Below are positions 20,010-30,899 of a stretch of DNA of 45,233 nt, one piece after another (the first letter of the stretch is position 1; the number at the start of each line of letters is the position of its first letter). Location of the stretch: positions 1 to 45,233 of the forward strand of contig JAUCBJ010006309.1 of assembly GCA_032718475.1 (NCBI GenBank). The letters are read 5' to 3'. This DNA comes from Nemertoderma westbladi (taxonomy: Eukaryota > Xenacoelomorpha > Nemertodermatida > Nemertodermatidae). The position numbers and the translations under genes were made by a program. A model generated the notes under the pieces. That model was not told the origin of the DNA, did no database searches, and saw nothing but the letters and a program-made list of their open reading frames with translations.

Positions 20010-20238
20010 GACAAGCTCAACTATAAAGGTTCACCCTGTAGAGTTTACAAGTACTTTTGTCTATCTCGGAGTAATGTTCACTGTAACAAACAAACCATCC
20101 GGTCATCATAAATATCTCTACAAAAAGGACATTGCTGCATGTATGCATCTTTCAACAAAGATCAACTTGTCAATTATCTCCTTGGAGTCAGCTAGACGAC
20201 TGTGGTTTTCAGTTGTATACCCTTCAGTCACATACGGT
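20010..20238 (+). pseudogene. LINE fragment: RT C-terminal segment (different family)
   Basis: The plus-strand frame reads KVHPVEFTSTFVYLGV, KYLYKKDIAACMHLSTKI and SLESARRLWFSVVYPSVTYG. This is the YLG...K...L.SVV.P...YG pattern of the thumb/connection region after the RT core in LINE proteins. It is about 75 residues long and abuts the TAG tail of LINE-B in the opposite orientation. No catalytic residues lie within it. Confidence 0.55.
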
Positions 20239-20252
20239 TGCGACTACTACTA

Positions 20253-21302
20253 CTATGATCGGCATGCTGCATTGCAGCTGCATTTTTGAGAATGCTGTGC
20301 CGGCTGGTCGACAAAATTATGCCGCCACAACTCCCTATCACCCATGACATTTGTTAGATCATCCGCATCTTCAAGGCCAGTGTCCTTTAAGATGCGTCTC
20401 AAGAAAATCATGGGCTGTCCACCATGCTTATTCACTCCATGAGGCTGCCAAAGTACAAGATTATGCACTGGCTGGTCCTCACGGCGAAAGCAATGTCCTG
20501 CAAATCGGAGGCGGCTTTGTTCTAGTGTCAAGCTTGGGGGAACCAATGAGACACCTCCAATGTTATGTAGTGTCTGGTTGGAGATGTGTGCATTGTACTT
20601 GACACAATGAACCCGGCGTAGCATTCTTGTGAATGTGCCATCCAGAGATTTGGTGTCCTCAGCAGTTAGAACCCAGCATGGACTCCCGTAGAGGAGTACT
20701 GGAACTACTGCTGCTCTAAATAATCGGACCTTAAGTTTCCGATTAATTCTCGGTGACTTCCAAATCCTGGAAAGCCTATTCAAGGCTGCCCATGCCTTTC
20801 CCTTACGTATTCGAAGGTCCTCACCTGACTTCCGGATCCATGATCCCAGGTAACAGAAGTCGTCCACATGCTCAAGCCTTATGCTCATCCGATCAGAGAC
20901 TTGCTGAGGACTTTCAAAGTTAACAGTCAGAATTTTGGTCTTTCTGGAGTTAATAAAAAGACCAACACTAGAAGCAGCATGTTCTAATGAGCTGAGGAGC
21001 CATTGGGCTCCCTCTAGTGATTCCGAGAGCACTCCTAAGTCATCAATTCTGGAGCCAGTAGGTGGAGTTATCATCACCCCATCATCATTATGATGATCTA
21101 AGGACATGCGTAGAACATAGTCAACCACAATTATGAACAAGAATGGTGCAAGTGTGTCTCCTTGGAGGACGCCCCATAACACTTCAAATGGTTCTGTGTC
21201 ACCGTCAACAGTAGACACAAATGTTGACGAACCATCGTATACTGATCTGATTGCTGCAATAATTTCATCAGGAATTCCATATAATGAAAGTATGCTGAAC
21301 AT
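20253..21302 (-). pseudogene. LINE-B reverse transcriptase, catalytic and C-terminal part (349 aa)
   Basis: The longest open piece of LINE-B. Block A (FVDFFKAFDS) lies just upstream of the first Met. Then come WGVLQGDTLAPFLFIIVVDY (43-62), the active-site box, here RIDD (85-88) instead of the usual FADD, KTKILTVNF (121-129), DFCYLGSWIR, LLYGSPCWVLT, RLRFAGHCFRREDQ and a Gly/Pro-rich tail. Both aspartates are kept, but the two residues before them are unusual. The C-terminus runs over a lost stop codon into the 3' stem-loop (CSCNAACRS), whereas other copies stop after PALHS. Confidence 0.75.
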
Positions 21303-21377
21303 GCGTGAGCGAGAGACTGAATCAAAGGCCTTGAAGAAGTCAACAAATATAACAGCCAGATGCCTGTCTTTCTTTTT

Positions 21378-21841
21378 TTATAACACTTCAATTATCCGTC
21401 TAAGTGCCAACATGGGTTCCATGGTCCCACGACCTTTACGGAACCCATTCTGATTTCCACGGAGCAGTCTCTCAATGGGATCCCTGATGCGATTTAATAG
21501 AATTCTATTGTATAGCTTTGCAGCAATCGAGATCAATGAGATTCCCCGAAAAGAACCATAGAGTGTTAGGTTGCCCTTCTTCGGAACTGGCACCAACTTA
21601 TTTGTTTTCATTTCTTGTGGACTCTTGTTGTTCGGTACATGTCTACTATGATGGGATAGATGAGCTTTAAACACTCAGGTATTTTAAAGACCTCAGGGGG
21701 AACATCATCTACTCCACTGGCACGATTGGTCTTAATGCTCTTTGCAGCAGCCTTCACTTCTGCAAAGGAAATATCGCCAATGGGAATATCTGGGAGTACA
21801 GACTCAAACACTTTTGCTTCTATAAAGTTATCAGGCAACAC
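21378..21841 (-). pseudogene. LINE-B reverse transcriptase, N-terminal blocks (two frames)
   Basis: The first frame has SFAEVKAAAKSIKTNRASGV, DDVPPEVFKIPECLK and IYPIIVDMYRTTRV. The second has EMKTNKLVPVPKKGN, YGSFRGISLISIAAKLYNRI and RGNQNGFRKGRGTMEP. They are joined by a one-base frameshift near 21620 (GGACTCTTG here against GGGACTCTTG in the copy at 36963). An in-frame TAA follows at about 21380 just before DRHLAVIFVDFFKAFDS. Confidence 0.7.
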
Positions 21842-21901
21842 CCTGTCATTATTGAGGAGCTTTTCAAAGTGGGCCTTCCAACCATTGAGGCGATTGGCTG
21901 G

Positions 21902-22267
21902 TCATTCAGCCTTAACCTTGGTGGTTGGTTGGCTTTTCCGCCCAGTAAGCAAGTTGATCGATTTCCATGCCTGGGATGATTGCCTGCTGTCGTCAGCATC
22001 ATTGATGGCATCAACCTGTTGGTTTATTAGCTCCTGTAGATTAACAGAGTACTGCCTGTTCAGGGACCTAGATGCAGCCTTAACTGCATTCTTGGCCGCT
22101 GTAGTCTGTTTAAGTCGGGACTCTTTCTGCGCCTTTCGGCACTTCTGGATTTTGTTGTCAGTCCAGGGGCCCTTTTTCCTGTTTCGAGGGTATACAGGAA
22201 CTGTATCTGCAGCTGCTAACTTAACTGCTTCTGTGAAAGCAGTATAGCCCTCACACTGATCTGCCAC
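21902..22267 (-). pseudogene. LINE-B linker between endonuclease and RT
   Basis: Reads GYTAFTEAVKLAAADTVPVY, RKKGPWTDNKIQKC, AKNAVKAASRSLNRQYSVNL and ELINQQVDAINDADD, a Lys/Ala-rich helical linker that also occurs in the copy at 37210-37752. It lacks the short NDLY insert that copy has. It ends in SINLLTGRKSQPTTKV, after which the frame shifts. Confidence 0.65.
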
Positions 22268-22376
22268 CTCAGAACCTCAGAAGCAAGAACCTCATACCTG
22301 TTGCTCAGCTATAGTGTGAAGCTGGATCGCACACTTGGCTGTTGCAACAGAGAGGACCAAGCACGCAGACTAAGTC

Positions 22377-22559
22377 TTACCTTGGCCACAATAAGGTGGT
22401 GATCACTGGAGAAGGGTCGAATGCATTACAGTCTTGTATAGAGCTCCTGTACTTCCTACGAAACAGAATATGGTCTATCTGGGACTTGTGACCACTGGGT
22501 CCACTATGAGTCCATAGCTTTCCAGTTCGCTTCTTGAACTGGGTTCCAGCCGAAAACAA
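22377..22559 (-). pseudogene. LINE-B endonuclease, C-terminal part
   Basis: Contains SQIDHILFRRKY (the QIDHI motif of LINE endonucleases) and SIQDCNAFDPSPVIT, after which SDHHLIV would be expected. Here the DNA reads GTGATCACCACCTTATTGTGG in a shifted frame; a better preserved form (CDHRLIVAKVRHSL) is in the copy at 37752. Confidence 0.6.
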
Positions 22560-22774
22560 TCTATTTCCAGAGATAAAATCCTGAAGATGGACGGAATTTG
22601 ATTGACACTATTGCTATAGACCCAGGGCGATGTAGGTGATTGATATAGACTTGCATTAAAGTCTCCCAGGAATGTTAAGAATGCATGCTGATCCACTCCA
22701 AAAGTAGCTGCTTGTAGATTGTGGTAGAAATTTTCCACCTCCACTACACGGGCAACACTAGTTGGGAGTAGCAC
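22475..22774 (-). pseudogene. LINE-B endonuclease, middle part
   Basis: Continues the endonuclease in another frame with the LTFLGDFNASLY motif (residues 33-44). Its GDFNA holds the catalytic Asp and Asn of the family. The frame decays after WVYSNSVN, and the C-terminal motif appears in a third frame. Confidence 0.65.
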
Positions 22775-23250
22775 ACAATCAGAACCACCTTAGGAAACCT
22801 CTTAGCCAGTCTTCCAGAACATGAGAAGTGGCAACGGATGATGCGGTTAGAGATTTGGTCTATTTTGTCCAATGCTGCATGTGCAGTTGGATTCATCAAT
22901 AGACCAATACCACCATTGCCACTATCATCTGCTGACACGAGGGCGAGTCGCCAACCACCCCCCATGTCCTTAATCAGAACCTCATCAGTCTGTCCAGTCT
23001 GCATTCGGTGCTCTTGAACACCCACTGCGCTAAGAGAATGCTTATCTGCCAAGGCAGTCAGCTCACCTTGTCGCATTGGAAACCCGAGTGTTAGGGTGTT
23101 TACTGAGGCTAGTCTATTAACTTGCCTCAGATTCACCAATGGCTTTGTTGGTCGGGGTGGGAACATGAGAGTAGCCTCCAACTCCAGAATCCCTCTCCCC
23201 CTCACAATCTGGCCTCCCTGGTGACCCAGGGTTTGGGCCAGAAAGGTCAC
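22744..23250 (-). pseudogene. LINE-B endonuclease, N-terminal part
   Basis: Cuts target DNA to prime reverse transcription in this element class. Visible motifs are LASVNTLTLG (residues 48-57, the catalytic Asn position), LSAVGVQEHRMQ (73-84, with the catalytic Glu) and DSGNGGIGLLMNPTA (109-123), as expected of the exonuclease-endonuclease-phosphatase fold. The frame breaks after FPKVVLIVCY, where the overlapping frame of the next segment takes over. The true start codon is unclear; the domain itself begins near residue 45. Confidence 0.7.
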
Positions 23251-23890
23251 AAGGAAAGGGACTCAAAGAATTGTTGGCTTCTCTCTCTCTCCAGTAGGGG
23301 ATGAGACAGGCAGCCGGTCAGGAGATAACTGACGCCTGTGAGGCCGATTGTGTCCATTAATTCCACTGGCCTCTAGTGGCCGGACCTCCGCATTACTAAT
23401 GTAATCCATAGTGGGGGGTTGGGGGGTGCTTTTTTGCCAAGTCAGCTCTCGGGGCAAATACCACACCCTGGTTTGCCGTTCCACAGGGTGGGTATCGCAG
23501 TGGAGTCAGATATGAGGCCCATCACCCATATCTACTCTGGAGCACATGACCCACCATTGGCTGTGCAGCTCATCTTCTGGGTCATGCCCTGTACCCCTGC
23601 TGCCAGGTGCAGGTCGCAGTGAAGTGTTCTCAGAGTGGACATGAGAACACTCTACTCCTGACCAGCCATTGGTAGATCACCATCTGCCTGGCCAGGCCAT
23701 ATACCCCTGCAGCCAAGTATATGGGTCCTTAATCCAGGACCAACGGCGTCCTTATCCCAGAACGAAGGGGGTCCTAGTTACAGGACCAGATTTGCCCTAG
23801 TAAGAGGGTCTATGCAGCTACAGGTGGCACCTCCTTTATGCTGCATGGAGGTGGAAAGTTTTCTTGATCAATGACCTAGAATACCTGACC

Positions 23891-24942
23891 TGACCTTAGT
23901 GGGGTGTCTCAGGGGGTGTCTGGTGGGGTGTGTTGGTGTGTGTCGGAAACTAATATATAACTAGCCTTAGCATAATTATAATCGTTTGCTAAGATGGCTT
24001 GCAGCTCTTGCTGCACAGAGGCCCCGCTTGTGTTCAATGTTGCACAAGAGAATAATTTATCAGACCACAGTGCATTGCAATATATAGAAGATCAATAGTT
24101 ACGAAAAGCTCAGGTTTAACAGCTGTGGCACAAAATGGAAATTTATGCAGCAATATATTAGCTCTGGCATACAGACCCTTAATTGATTATTAATGTCGGC
24201 ATTATCTGAAAAATCCGATGTTATTATGTGCCCGATATATTTAAAGCTAGGCTATTTATACCTATTACTTTGAAAATACATACATTTCGACTTTGTCTTA
24301 TTAAAAAGAATTTCATGGTATACAGAGTAAGTATAGCACAAATGGAGCGCATATCCTGAAGGGCTATGTGAGAGTCAATTATAGGACATGTCATCAGCTC
24401 AAATTTAAGTGATTTATACATGTACTGTGAATACAAATTCCAGTTTAGGTACTATGAAAAGTTTATTACTTAGGCTCCATATACTGATATTATTCAATGT
24501 TTAGAGGTATACGGATATATTAACCTGAAGCAAAATATACCGTATAACTACTTTTATACAATTTTTTTTGCTCAAGTGTGTTATTTATGTATTATGTGTA
24601 GTGATATTTAAGTAAGGTGTACGTGGATATTGGTTTTATTTATGCCTGGTGTGTGTGGGGTGTGCGGCAGTGCATGTTTATATGCATGGGATGAGTTTGA
24701 TAATACGGGTGGGTTGATAATACGATAGTACGTTAATAGTTTATGTATGGCTGAGCCTGGCCCTTGTACGTAGTTTTATTTATCCATACACTATAATAAC
24801 TTTAGTTAAATTAGTACGGTTGTAATGTGTGTACAGTAAATAGCATATACTATTGTGTTGTGTCGTATAATTTACATATTATATTGTGTCAACACGTACA
24901 TAAAAGATGGACCAAATCCATCCAGTCCGCTGACTTTGACCT
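23891..24942. other. No gene recognised
   Basis: Starts with a GGGGTGTCT / GGTGGGGTGTG repeat (23910-23942), then ordinary AT-rich DNA with GTGTGTGGGGTGTG near 24648. There is no convincing open frame, splice pair or repeat family until the TTAA at 24943. Confidence 0.5.
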
Positions 24943-26527
24943 TTAACCCTATTAAACCCGGGGGGGGGGGGGTCAATATGACCCCCCCCCCGTGGTTTTT
25001 TTATTATAATTCTGAAACAAACACAGTTGGGAATCTGAAATTTTATGACATTTCCTAAAAATCGATTGTCTTCCTAGTAGTGAAAACCGTTTTCAAAAAT
25101 ATTGGGTACTTTTCGAGTTATAGCACCATTTTTAACCCTACTTTTGGCACTTTTTTTGAGACGTTTTTTGAAAATTACATTTCATTAAATATGAATGGTA
25201 ACATCTCTATTTTTGATTTACACCGGTTTTTTGGTGTTAGAAATTTGATGGAACTCATATAAATTGATTTAGAAATTTCAAACTTGTTTTTTTAGGTGGG
25301 TGCCAAATTTTGGTGCCAGCACCAAATTTTGAAATAAGTCAATTTTGTAAATTGATCGTTTGAAACTTGTTTTTTACGCAATTGGGGTTTTTTGGGTTTC
25401 TGGATTCGATTAAATATATACGAGTTGCACCAAGCGTATCAAACTTGTATTTTTCGGTGCTGTGTGCAAATTTTGGTGCTAGCACGAAATTTTGAAAATC
25501 AATTCAATAGATAAAATTGCTTGTGACAATTTATTTCTTGCATTTTAGAGGTTTATGGCTGTTCAGAATTCAATGTAAAATATAATTATCGAACTAGACA
25601 TCTCAAACTTGTATTTTTCGGATGTGGGTGCAAAATGTGGTGCTAACACCAAATTTTGAAAACCATCAAATATATCAATTGATTGTGTCACCTTGTTTCT
25701 TGCGTTATACGGGTTTGTGATGGTTCTGAATTCAATGGAATCAGTAAAAATTTCATAAGTGTTCTCAAACTTGTATTTTTCGCCGGTGGGTGAAAATTGT
25801 TGTGCCAGCACCAAATTTTGGAAAATATGCAAATTGATAAGTAGATAGTATCACCTTGTTTCTTGCGTTATACGGGTTTATGAGGGTCCTGAATCCGATG
25901 GAATCAATAAAAACAGCACTGGACATCGCAAACTTGTACTTTTTGGTGATGGGTACGAAATTTGGTGCTAGCACCAAAATTTGCCAAATTACGCCGAAAA
26001 ATACAGGTAGCAATGATCTGGCATATTAGAAATGTATTCCATTAGAATCAGCGCCATCGAAAACCTGAAAATGTGAATTTATAGCATCGTATATTTGAAT
26101 TAAAAATTTTGTGTTCTAACTGAAAAGTGCTGGTTACTTGTTTTTTTTATTTGTTTCCTACGCAGAGAGGACTAAACAGCCATTTATAGTAATCATATCA
26201 TTTTTTAATATTTTCCAATGTATTTTGCACCCCAGAAAACCTGTATTGAAAAATAATTAGCCGAAAATGTAACTTTCAAATTTGGTGAAAATTGTGCACT
26301 ACTTGTAATTTTGGTGCTGCAATATAACCACCCCAGTAAATTTTTCGAAAATTTTTTTTTTCGGTCGGATCCAGACAAGTGATACCTACGTACAAACAAA
26401 CAATCAGACGTTTTAGTAAATATTTGTAGATTTTAGAGGGGGGGGGGGGGGGGGGGGGCGGGGGGTCAATATGACCCCCCCCCCGGTATTTGTACAACAT
26501 TTTATAGCCCGGTTCTAATAGGGTTAA
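24943..26527. mobile_element. piggyBac-like non-autonomous element, family 1, copy 2 (inverted, 1585 bp)
   Basis: Reverse-complement copy of 16078-17635, with TTAA at 24943-24946 and 26524-26527. The subterminal palindromes here have much longer G and C runs (about 24959-24990 and 26437-26483). With copy 1 it forms a pair of inverted arms separated by about 7.3 kb. Internal 163-bp repeats are recognisable throughout. No empty site is seen in this window. Confidence 0.75.
26437..26483. repeat. Long G-run / C-run palindrome at piggyBac-like terminus
   Basis: A G run interrupted by one C, then GGGGGGTCAATATGACCCCC and further C. It is the subterminal palindrome of family 1 with the G side expanded to about 28 bases. 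It could extrude as a hairpin or form a quadruplex; its exact length in an assembly is unreliable. Confidence 0.7.
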
Positions 26528-27342
26528 ACTATCAGTTTAATGTGTAACTTCGGTGTCATTTCACTGCCTTTAGTCCAGAAGTTTTAAGGTTAATATAAAT
26601 AATTGATTGATAAATTGATGGAATGTTTTGCTTAAAAAACGAAAGCTAATTTTTGAGGTGAATCAACACTTTCCAATCACATTTTTCCAGGTAAATATAC
26701 GAAGTTATTCACTTCTAATTGACCAATAGGATTACAGAGAATGTGAGAAGTAAGTGATATACACATTTAAAAATAATGTGGACAAAATTCCACCTAGTTA
26801 AACTCCATTACCCACAGTGAATTATTCTAGAAATAAAACTACGTGAACTGTTCGGTTTGAATATAAGAAGAGTACGATTACCGGTATACAAAGCAGATAC
26901 AATGGTACAGCTCTATCGCATAACTTTTTGAAAAGTAAGCTGTGGCTATGGTCAAAGGCCATCGAGGCGTCAAGGAAACTTTGTACTGTACATATTGATA
27001 TCATCCTGCAGAATCCGACACAACTTTTATCTGAGATGTTGTTCATACATATGCAGTGAGTCATTGGCAAATTGGTCATCAAAAGGATCATTAAAGGTAA
27101 CATTAAGGAGCTTCCTAATCTATGCGATTAATCTATGCGATACTCAAAGAACTGGTGTAATCTTTAGTCAAGTCTCGGCATGTTATTTATATACTATACG
27201 ATAAAATTTATGGCACTGATGCTCAGAACAAGTTCCATTTCAGGTATAAATACTGAATGTCGATTATTTTCATATCGCACTTAATAAATTCAAATTAAAT
27301 GTATTTATTATTAATAAATTGTATCCATCATATTTGTTACAG
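26528..27342. other. No gene recognised upstream of the first candidate exon
   Basis: AT-rich, without long frames or recognised repeats. It ends in a good acceptor (CATATTTGTTACAG) before 27343. Confidence 0.5.
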
Positions 27343-27545
27343 CTTCCACTGCTATGCATCCCCATGTACATAGCAACTGCAATAACAATAGCTTGGATTT
27401 TCAAAGACATTGTCTCTTAAATGAGGATGGTGATAGAGCGAGGTGTTTGCTTGCTAGAACGCGCGCTTCCGGTACTGAAGATGTTAGGGGTTCCCAACGA
27501 AACAAGGCTGCTATCGTTGTATTCGACAAATTAGAAGGAGTGGAG
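27343..27545 (+). CDS. Candidate host exon 1 (67 aa, phase 1 to 0)
   Basis: Bordered by ATATTTGTTACAG and GAG/GTAAAT. The single frame open across the segment starts with two bases of a split codon, then STAMHPHVHSNCNNN, followed by CLLNEDGDRARCLLARTR, GTEDVRGSQRN and KAAIVVFDKLEGVE. It ends exactly on a codon boundary. Its base composition is less AT-rich than its flanks. No domain is recognised. It could begin with the ATG at 27354 if this were a first exon, but the acceptor suggests an internal one. Phase-compatible exons follow at 33399, 39281 and 40388. Confidence 0.45.
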
Positions 27546-28033
27546 GTAAATGTTTCTCATGTACAAAAATTTTCAAGATACTCATGTATATTCTATAATT
27601 TTACTTATGTATTATTTACTCATACCAGATAACAGCTTTGCTTTAGTTATGCCAATAATCAGTTATTTAGAACCAAAATCGAAAAACATGTGATTACTGA
27701 TGATAAGGACAATAGGGACACGAACATTTGGGCCCCAAATTTTATATATGGCATTATTTTTCTCATTTTATTAAAAGGATATTTGTTTTAATGAAAATGT
27801 TATGGAGTGTTTTTAAATCATTATGTTCTACAATATAATCAACTTCAAAAAGGATATAGACTTTTGTGATCATTTTTAAAATTCATTTTTTTTGTTTGGG
27901 TCCAAATTGTCCGTGTCCCTCCTGTGAAATGATGTTATTATGTAAGTTATTGTCATAGAATTCTTTAATCAGCATATTTTTAACTAAAACTTCGATCTAC
28001 ATAGTGTAATGTGAGATAGAGCGTATTTGCTTT

Positions 28034-28199
28034 TCTGTTTTCATATCAATTTATATTCCAAAACCGTCTATCTCAGATTTAATATGTTTTGGCATGTATA
28101 AATTTGTTGTTTAACCTCTGTTTTCATATCAATTTATATTCCAAAACCGTCTATCTCAGATTTAATCTGTTTTGGCATGTATAAATTTGTTGTTTAACC
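28034..28199. repeat. 83-bp tandem duplication
   Basis: Two adjacent copies of an 83-bp unit beginning TCTGTTTTCATATCAATTT, differing by one base (AATATG against AATCTG). Each ends GTTTTGGCATGTATAAATTT. A reverse-oriented CATGCCAAAACAGAC follows at 28220. Confidence 0.85.
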
Positions 28200-28269
28200 T
28201 GAAGTTCTAGGCATTCTTACATGCCAAAACAGACTATACTGTTAAATTTTGCCTTTGTTTGTGAAATAT

Positions 28270-28480
28270 TGTACGAATTTTGGGATCGTAGGTGATCTTG
28301 TATTGGTTAAGGAAGGAAATCCTCTTGCTAGAAACAAATGGCACATGGCCAGGATTACCCAGATTTTTCGTGGTAAAGATGGATCAGTTCGATCAGCTGA
28401 AGTCAAAACATCTTCAGGGCTACAATTCAGAAGTCCATAAGTTGTGTTTATTAGAAGAAAGTTTATTCACACATCTGACC
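28270..28480 (+). pseudogene. BEL/Pao Pol C-terminal (DUF5641) remnant
   Basis: Reads GDLVLVKEGN, RNKWHMARITQIFRGKDG and SVRSAEVKTSSG, then after a frameshift VHKLCLLE. This order and spacing is the DUF5641 domain at the very C-terminus of BEL/Pao retrotransposon polyproteins, downstream of the integrase core; it is also found in degenerate host-annotated proteins. Only about 65 residues are present, with no integrase, RT or LTR nearby. The frameshift lies near 28433. Confidence 0.6.
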
Positions 28481-30044
28481 TAATTTGGTTTCTTGATCAT
28501 TTCGTTATTGAGTAAATTTGAATTAGTTTGGTAGGATAGGATTTTAAACTCATACAACATATTTTACTTATATAGGAGTAACCTTATATTTTATTGTCTC
28601 GGCTGTTGGTGGTAACAGCTAGTACAGTAACCTTGTTTAATACAACTACTCGTTAAAAATATTTAGTGGTAATGCAAATTTCGTTTTTAGTGGTTGTCTG
28701 GTGGGGCGAAAAAAGTAATTGTAGCATAAAACTTACAAATGCCAAAAGTTGAATTTGGTTGGATAATATGATATTTTTGAGTCTCATATTCGTGATCAGC
28801 GTCTCAGAAAACCCCTAATGCCATGAAATAAGGTTGATTTAGTAATGATTTTTGATTAAAAAATTTGTTCTACATTTATATTTTTTGGGGCGCACATTGA
28901 CACAATTCTAAAAATGCCATAATCAACAAGGTCCGATATATTTCAGTGTCATATTCGTGATCAGCATCCCCAAAAAACAAATAAAAACATTCAATAAAGG
29001 TCATAAAATTGGCTTGATTTTTTTGCTGATTTTTCATTATCATGTTTGCATACTTGTTTTTTTCGTGCCCCAGAGGGCACATTCAAAATTACAAAAAATT
29101 GCCTCGAATGTTATATTTGAGTTCTATAATCGTCATCAACATCCAAAAAACACGATATACCGCAAATAAATTTATTTTAGTTAACCATAAAAACTTTTGA
29201 AAATTTTAGCACGAAAAATACTGGAGAATATTGTCAGAAAGGTAAGGGTACCATGGCACGAAAACTAACATAGCTATATAAATGGCGTTTGCGATGTAGG
29301 ATAGCTCATTAAATTTTAGGCAACTAGTAAAAGTAGGTATAGAAAAAGCATAGTACAGGGGCGTATAGTGACGTCACGACCAATCACAGATCGTTTTCAT
29401 ATTTTGAATAATTATTAAACTGAAAACACCAATATCTCAGCTATTTTAGCATCTTATTGAATTCTGTAAACGCCATTGTGTTTCTGTGATATTATTGCAT
29501 CTAATTCATCGGGTTTTGAGTTTGAGTCGTGAACCCCATTGTACGCTATAAGGCTTGTTTAGAGTCATTATTGTAATGTAGATCATAGAGATAGACTGTT
29601 TTGGCAAATGCAAAAATGAATATCTTAGATATTGAATCCAACGGAATACAAAATAGGTATACACAGATAGAATATATTACACAGAGAGACGGTTATTATC
29701 ATAGAGGAACCTATAAATTCAAACTTAGTGTTTAATCCCAAATCAATCTAAGTAAAGATAGATGGTTTTGGGATTTACTATTATAGTCAGAAGTTCCGAT
29801 AGACTGTTTTGACATAAATATAACTCCTTAGGACTTCATAATTACGTCTTAAGACTTGGCTAGAAAGATGCGCCTTGTTTTTCTGATTCCAAATATATCC
29901 AGGTCATTTTTCGAAAAAATTTGACTTAGATGGTTTTGGCATGTAAGGGCTGTACTATATTTGATTAAAGGGTAATTAAAGTTTATACAAAGGTGGCGGA
30001 TTTTCTATAGTAAGTCTCTTAGCTGCTATTGCAAATTTATTTTC
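28481..30044. other. AT-rich, no gene recognised
   Basis: Long run of AT-rich DNA. The words GACTGTTTTGGCA, GGTTTTGGCATGTA and variants recur at 29589, 29770, 29809 and 29930 and echo the 83-bp duplication at 28034. No exon-like segment with both splice borders was found. Confidence 0.45.
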
Positions 30045-30315
30045 ACCAGCACCTTGGTGTAGTGGTTGCATTGAAATCACATCTCCCGTAGGTCGTGGGT
30101 TCGATCCTCACATGGGCCAGGGAAGTTTTCGTTTCGGCACGAATGCTTTAAAGGGACCAGCCTGGCCGCATCTCTCTGCCTTGCATCCTTAAGTGGTAGC
30201 TAAATGAGTACCGGAGTTTCCTCTGGGGAGTAAAGTTCTGGGGGGACTGCACTGGAAATCAGTCATCAGACTTTGTGCGTAATCCATGGCCTAGCGACCG
30301 AAGAAAATTTACTTT
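30045..30315 (+). mobile_element. tRNA-derived SINE (plus strand)
   Basis: The head carries RNA polymerase III promoter boxes: A box TGGTGTAGTGG (30055-30065) and B box GGTTCGATCCT (30098-30108), 32 bp apart, inside a tRNA-like fold with a well-paired T arm (GTGGG...CTCAC). A non-tRNA body of about 190 bp follows (CTTTAAAGGGACCAGCC... GAGTACCGGAGTTTCC) to roughly 30315. The family is not identified. Confidence 0.7.
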
Positions 30316-30442
30316 TTTAGCACCCAAAGTGTTCATACTGGACTGATCCCAAAAAATATCAGATATGTCAATCATTATGTCAATCATAATATTCCCTCCA
30401 ATTTTGTCCTTAATGAAATTGGGTCATATATATTTTGCGTAA

Positions 30443-30844
30443 ACGTCAACATATATTATTAGACCAATTGAATTATCAAAGGTTTCAAATGTTATTTCTA
30501 GAGGTGTATTAAATTGTTCTAGTTGCAACCAATGTCAAACGTCTCTTGCGTACAACAAGAATAAACCTGTTGTTCCCACAAATGGCAATATGTTGATGGA
30601 TCAATCTTCTGTCATTTCACTCCTCAATAATGAAGTCAACCCTGATTTGAGTGTTCCTGTGGCACGTCCAGGTGTTCAAGTCTGTCCAGGTACACCTGTT
30701 GTAGTGCCAGTTTCATCGAACCTGTTTGCCACAGGTGCGGGTGGTCCAGTTGCCACTGAGGTGTCTGTTTCTGATAATCAATATCAGGTTCAACAAATAC
30801 ATTTAACATCTACCTTGCAATACTGTGAAATGTTTCTGATGTGA
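30443..30844 (+). CDS. Unrecognised open frame / possible exon (Cys- and Val/Pro-rich)
   Basis: Open from a TAA at 30440 to TGA at 30842-30844. Acceptor-like AGs occur at 30462 and 30501 (TTATTTCTAG). The peptide includes RGVLNCSSCNQCQTSL (a CxxCxxC cluster), VISLLNNEVNPDLSV, PGVQVCPGTPVVVPV and GAGGPVATEVSVSD. It does not fit the phase chain of the other candidate exons. It could be an exon, a fragment of a mobile-element gag-like protein, or non-coding. No family is recognised. Confidence 0.35.
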   Translation, partial: TSTYIIRPIELSKVSNVISRGVLNCSSCNQCQTSLAYNKNKPVVPTNGNMLMDQSSVISLLNNEVNPDLSVPVARPGVQVCPGTPVVVPVSSNLFATGAGGPVATEVSVSDNQYQVQQIHLTSTLQYCEMFLM

Positions 30845-30899
30845 AATAATTATACCTGTACCATAGCTGTAAATTAGGTTCTTCGAAAAAAGTATACTG

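Larger units (their letters stand above)
20239..23890 (-). mobile_element. LINE-B: near full-length RTE-like retrotransposon (about 3.65 kb), inactivated
   Basis: A GC-richer block on the minus strand. From its 5' side (about 23890) it has a 5' leader, an apurinic-type endonuclease (from about 23130), a linker, reverse transcriptase, a C-terminal region, a short 3' UTR with a GCTGC-AAT-GCAGC stem-loop, and a tail of TAG repeats (seen as TACTACTACTAC at 20243). Total length and single-ORF layout suit the RTE clade. The 5' limit is estimated from the change in base composition near 23890. Several frameshifts and a stop inactivate it. Confidence 0.75.

Noticed and set aside
21660-22247. 195-codon plus-strand frame within LINE-B
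   Set aside because: Antisense shadow of the LINE-B linker and RT, which carry clear family motifs on the minus strand.
16078-26527. Inverted piggyBac-like copies as arms of one giant composite transposon
   Set aside because: Copy 1 has its own empty site and the family occurs singly elsewhere, so the inverted pair is more simply two independent insertions.
30055-30125. Functional tRNA gene
   Set aside because: The tRNA-like head is continuous with a long non-tRNA body, as in a SINE, and the acceptor stem is poor.
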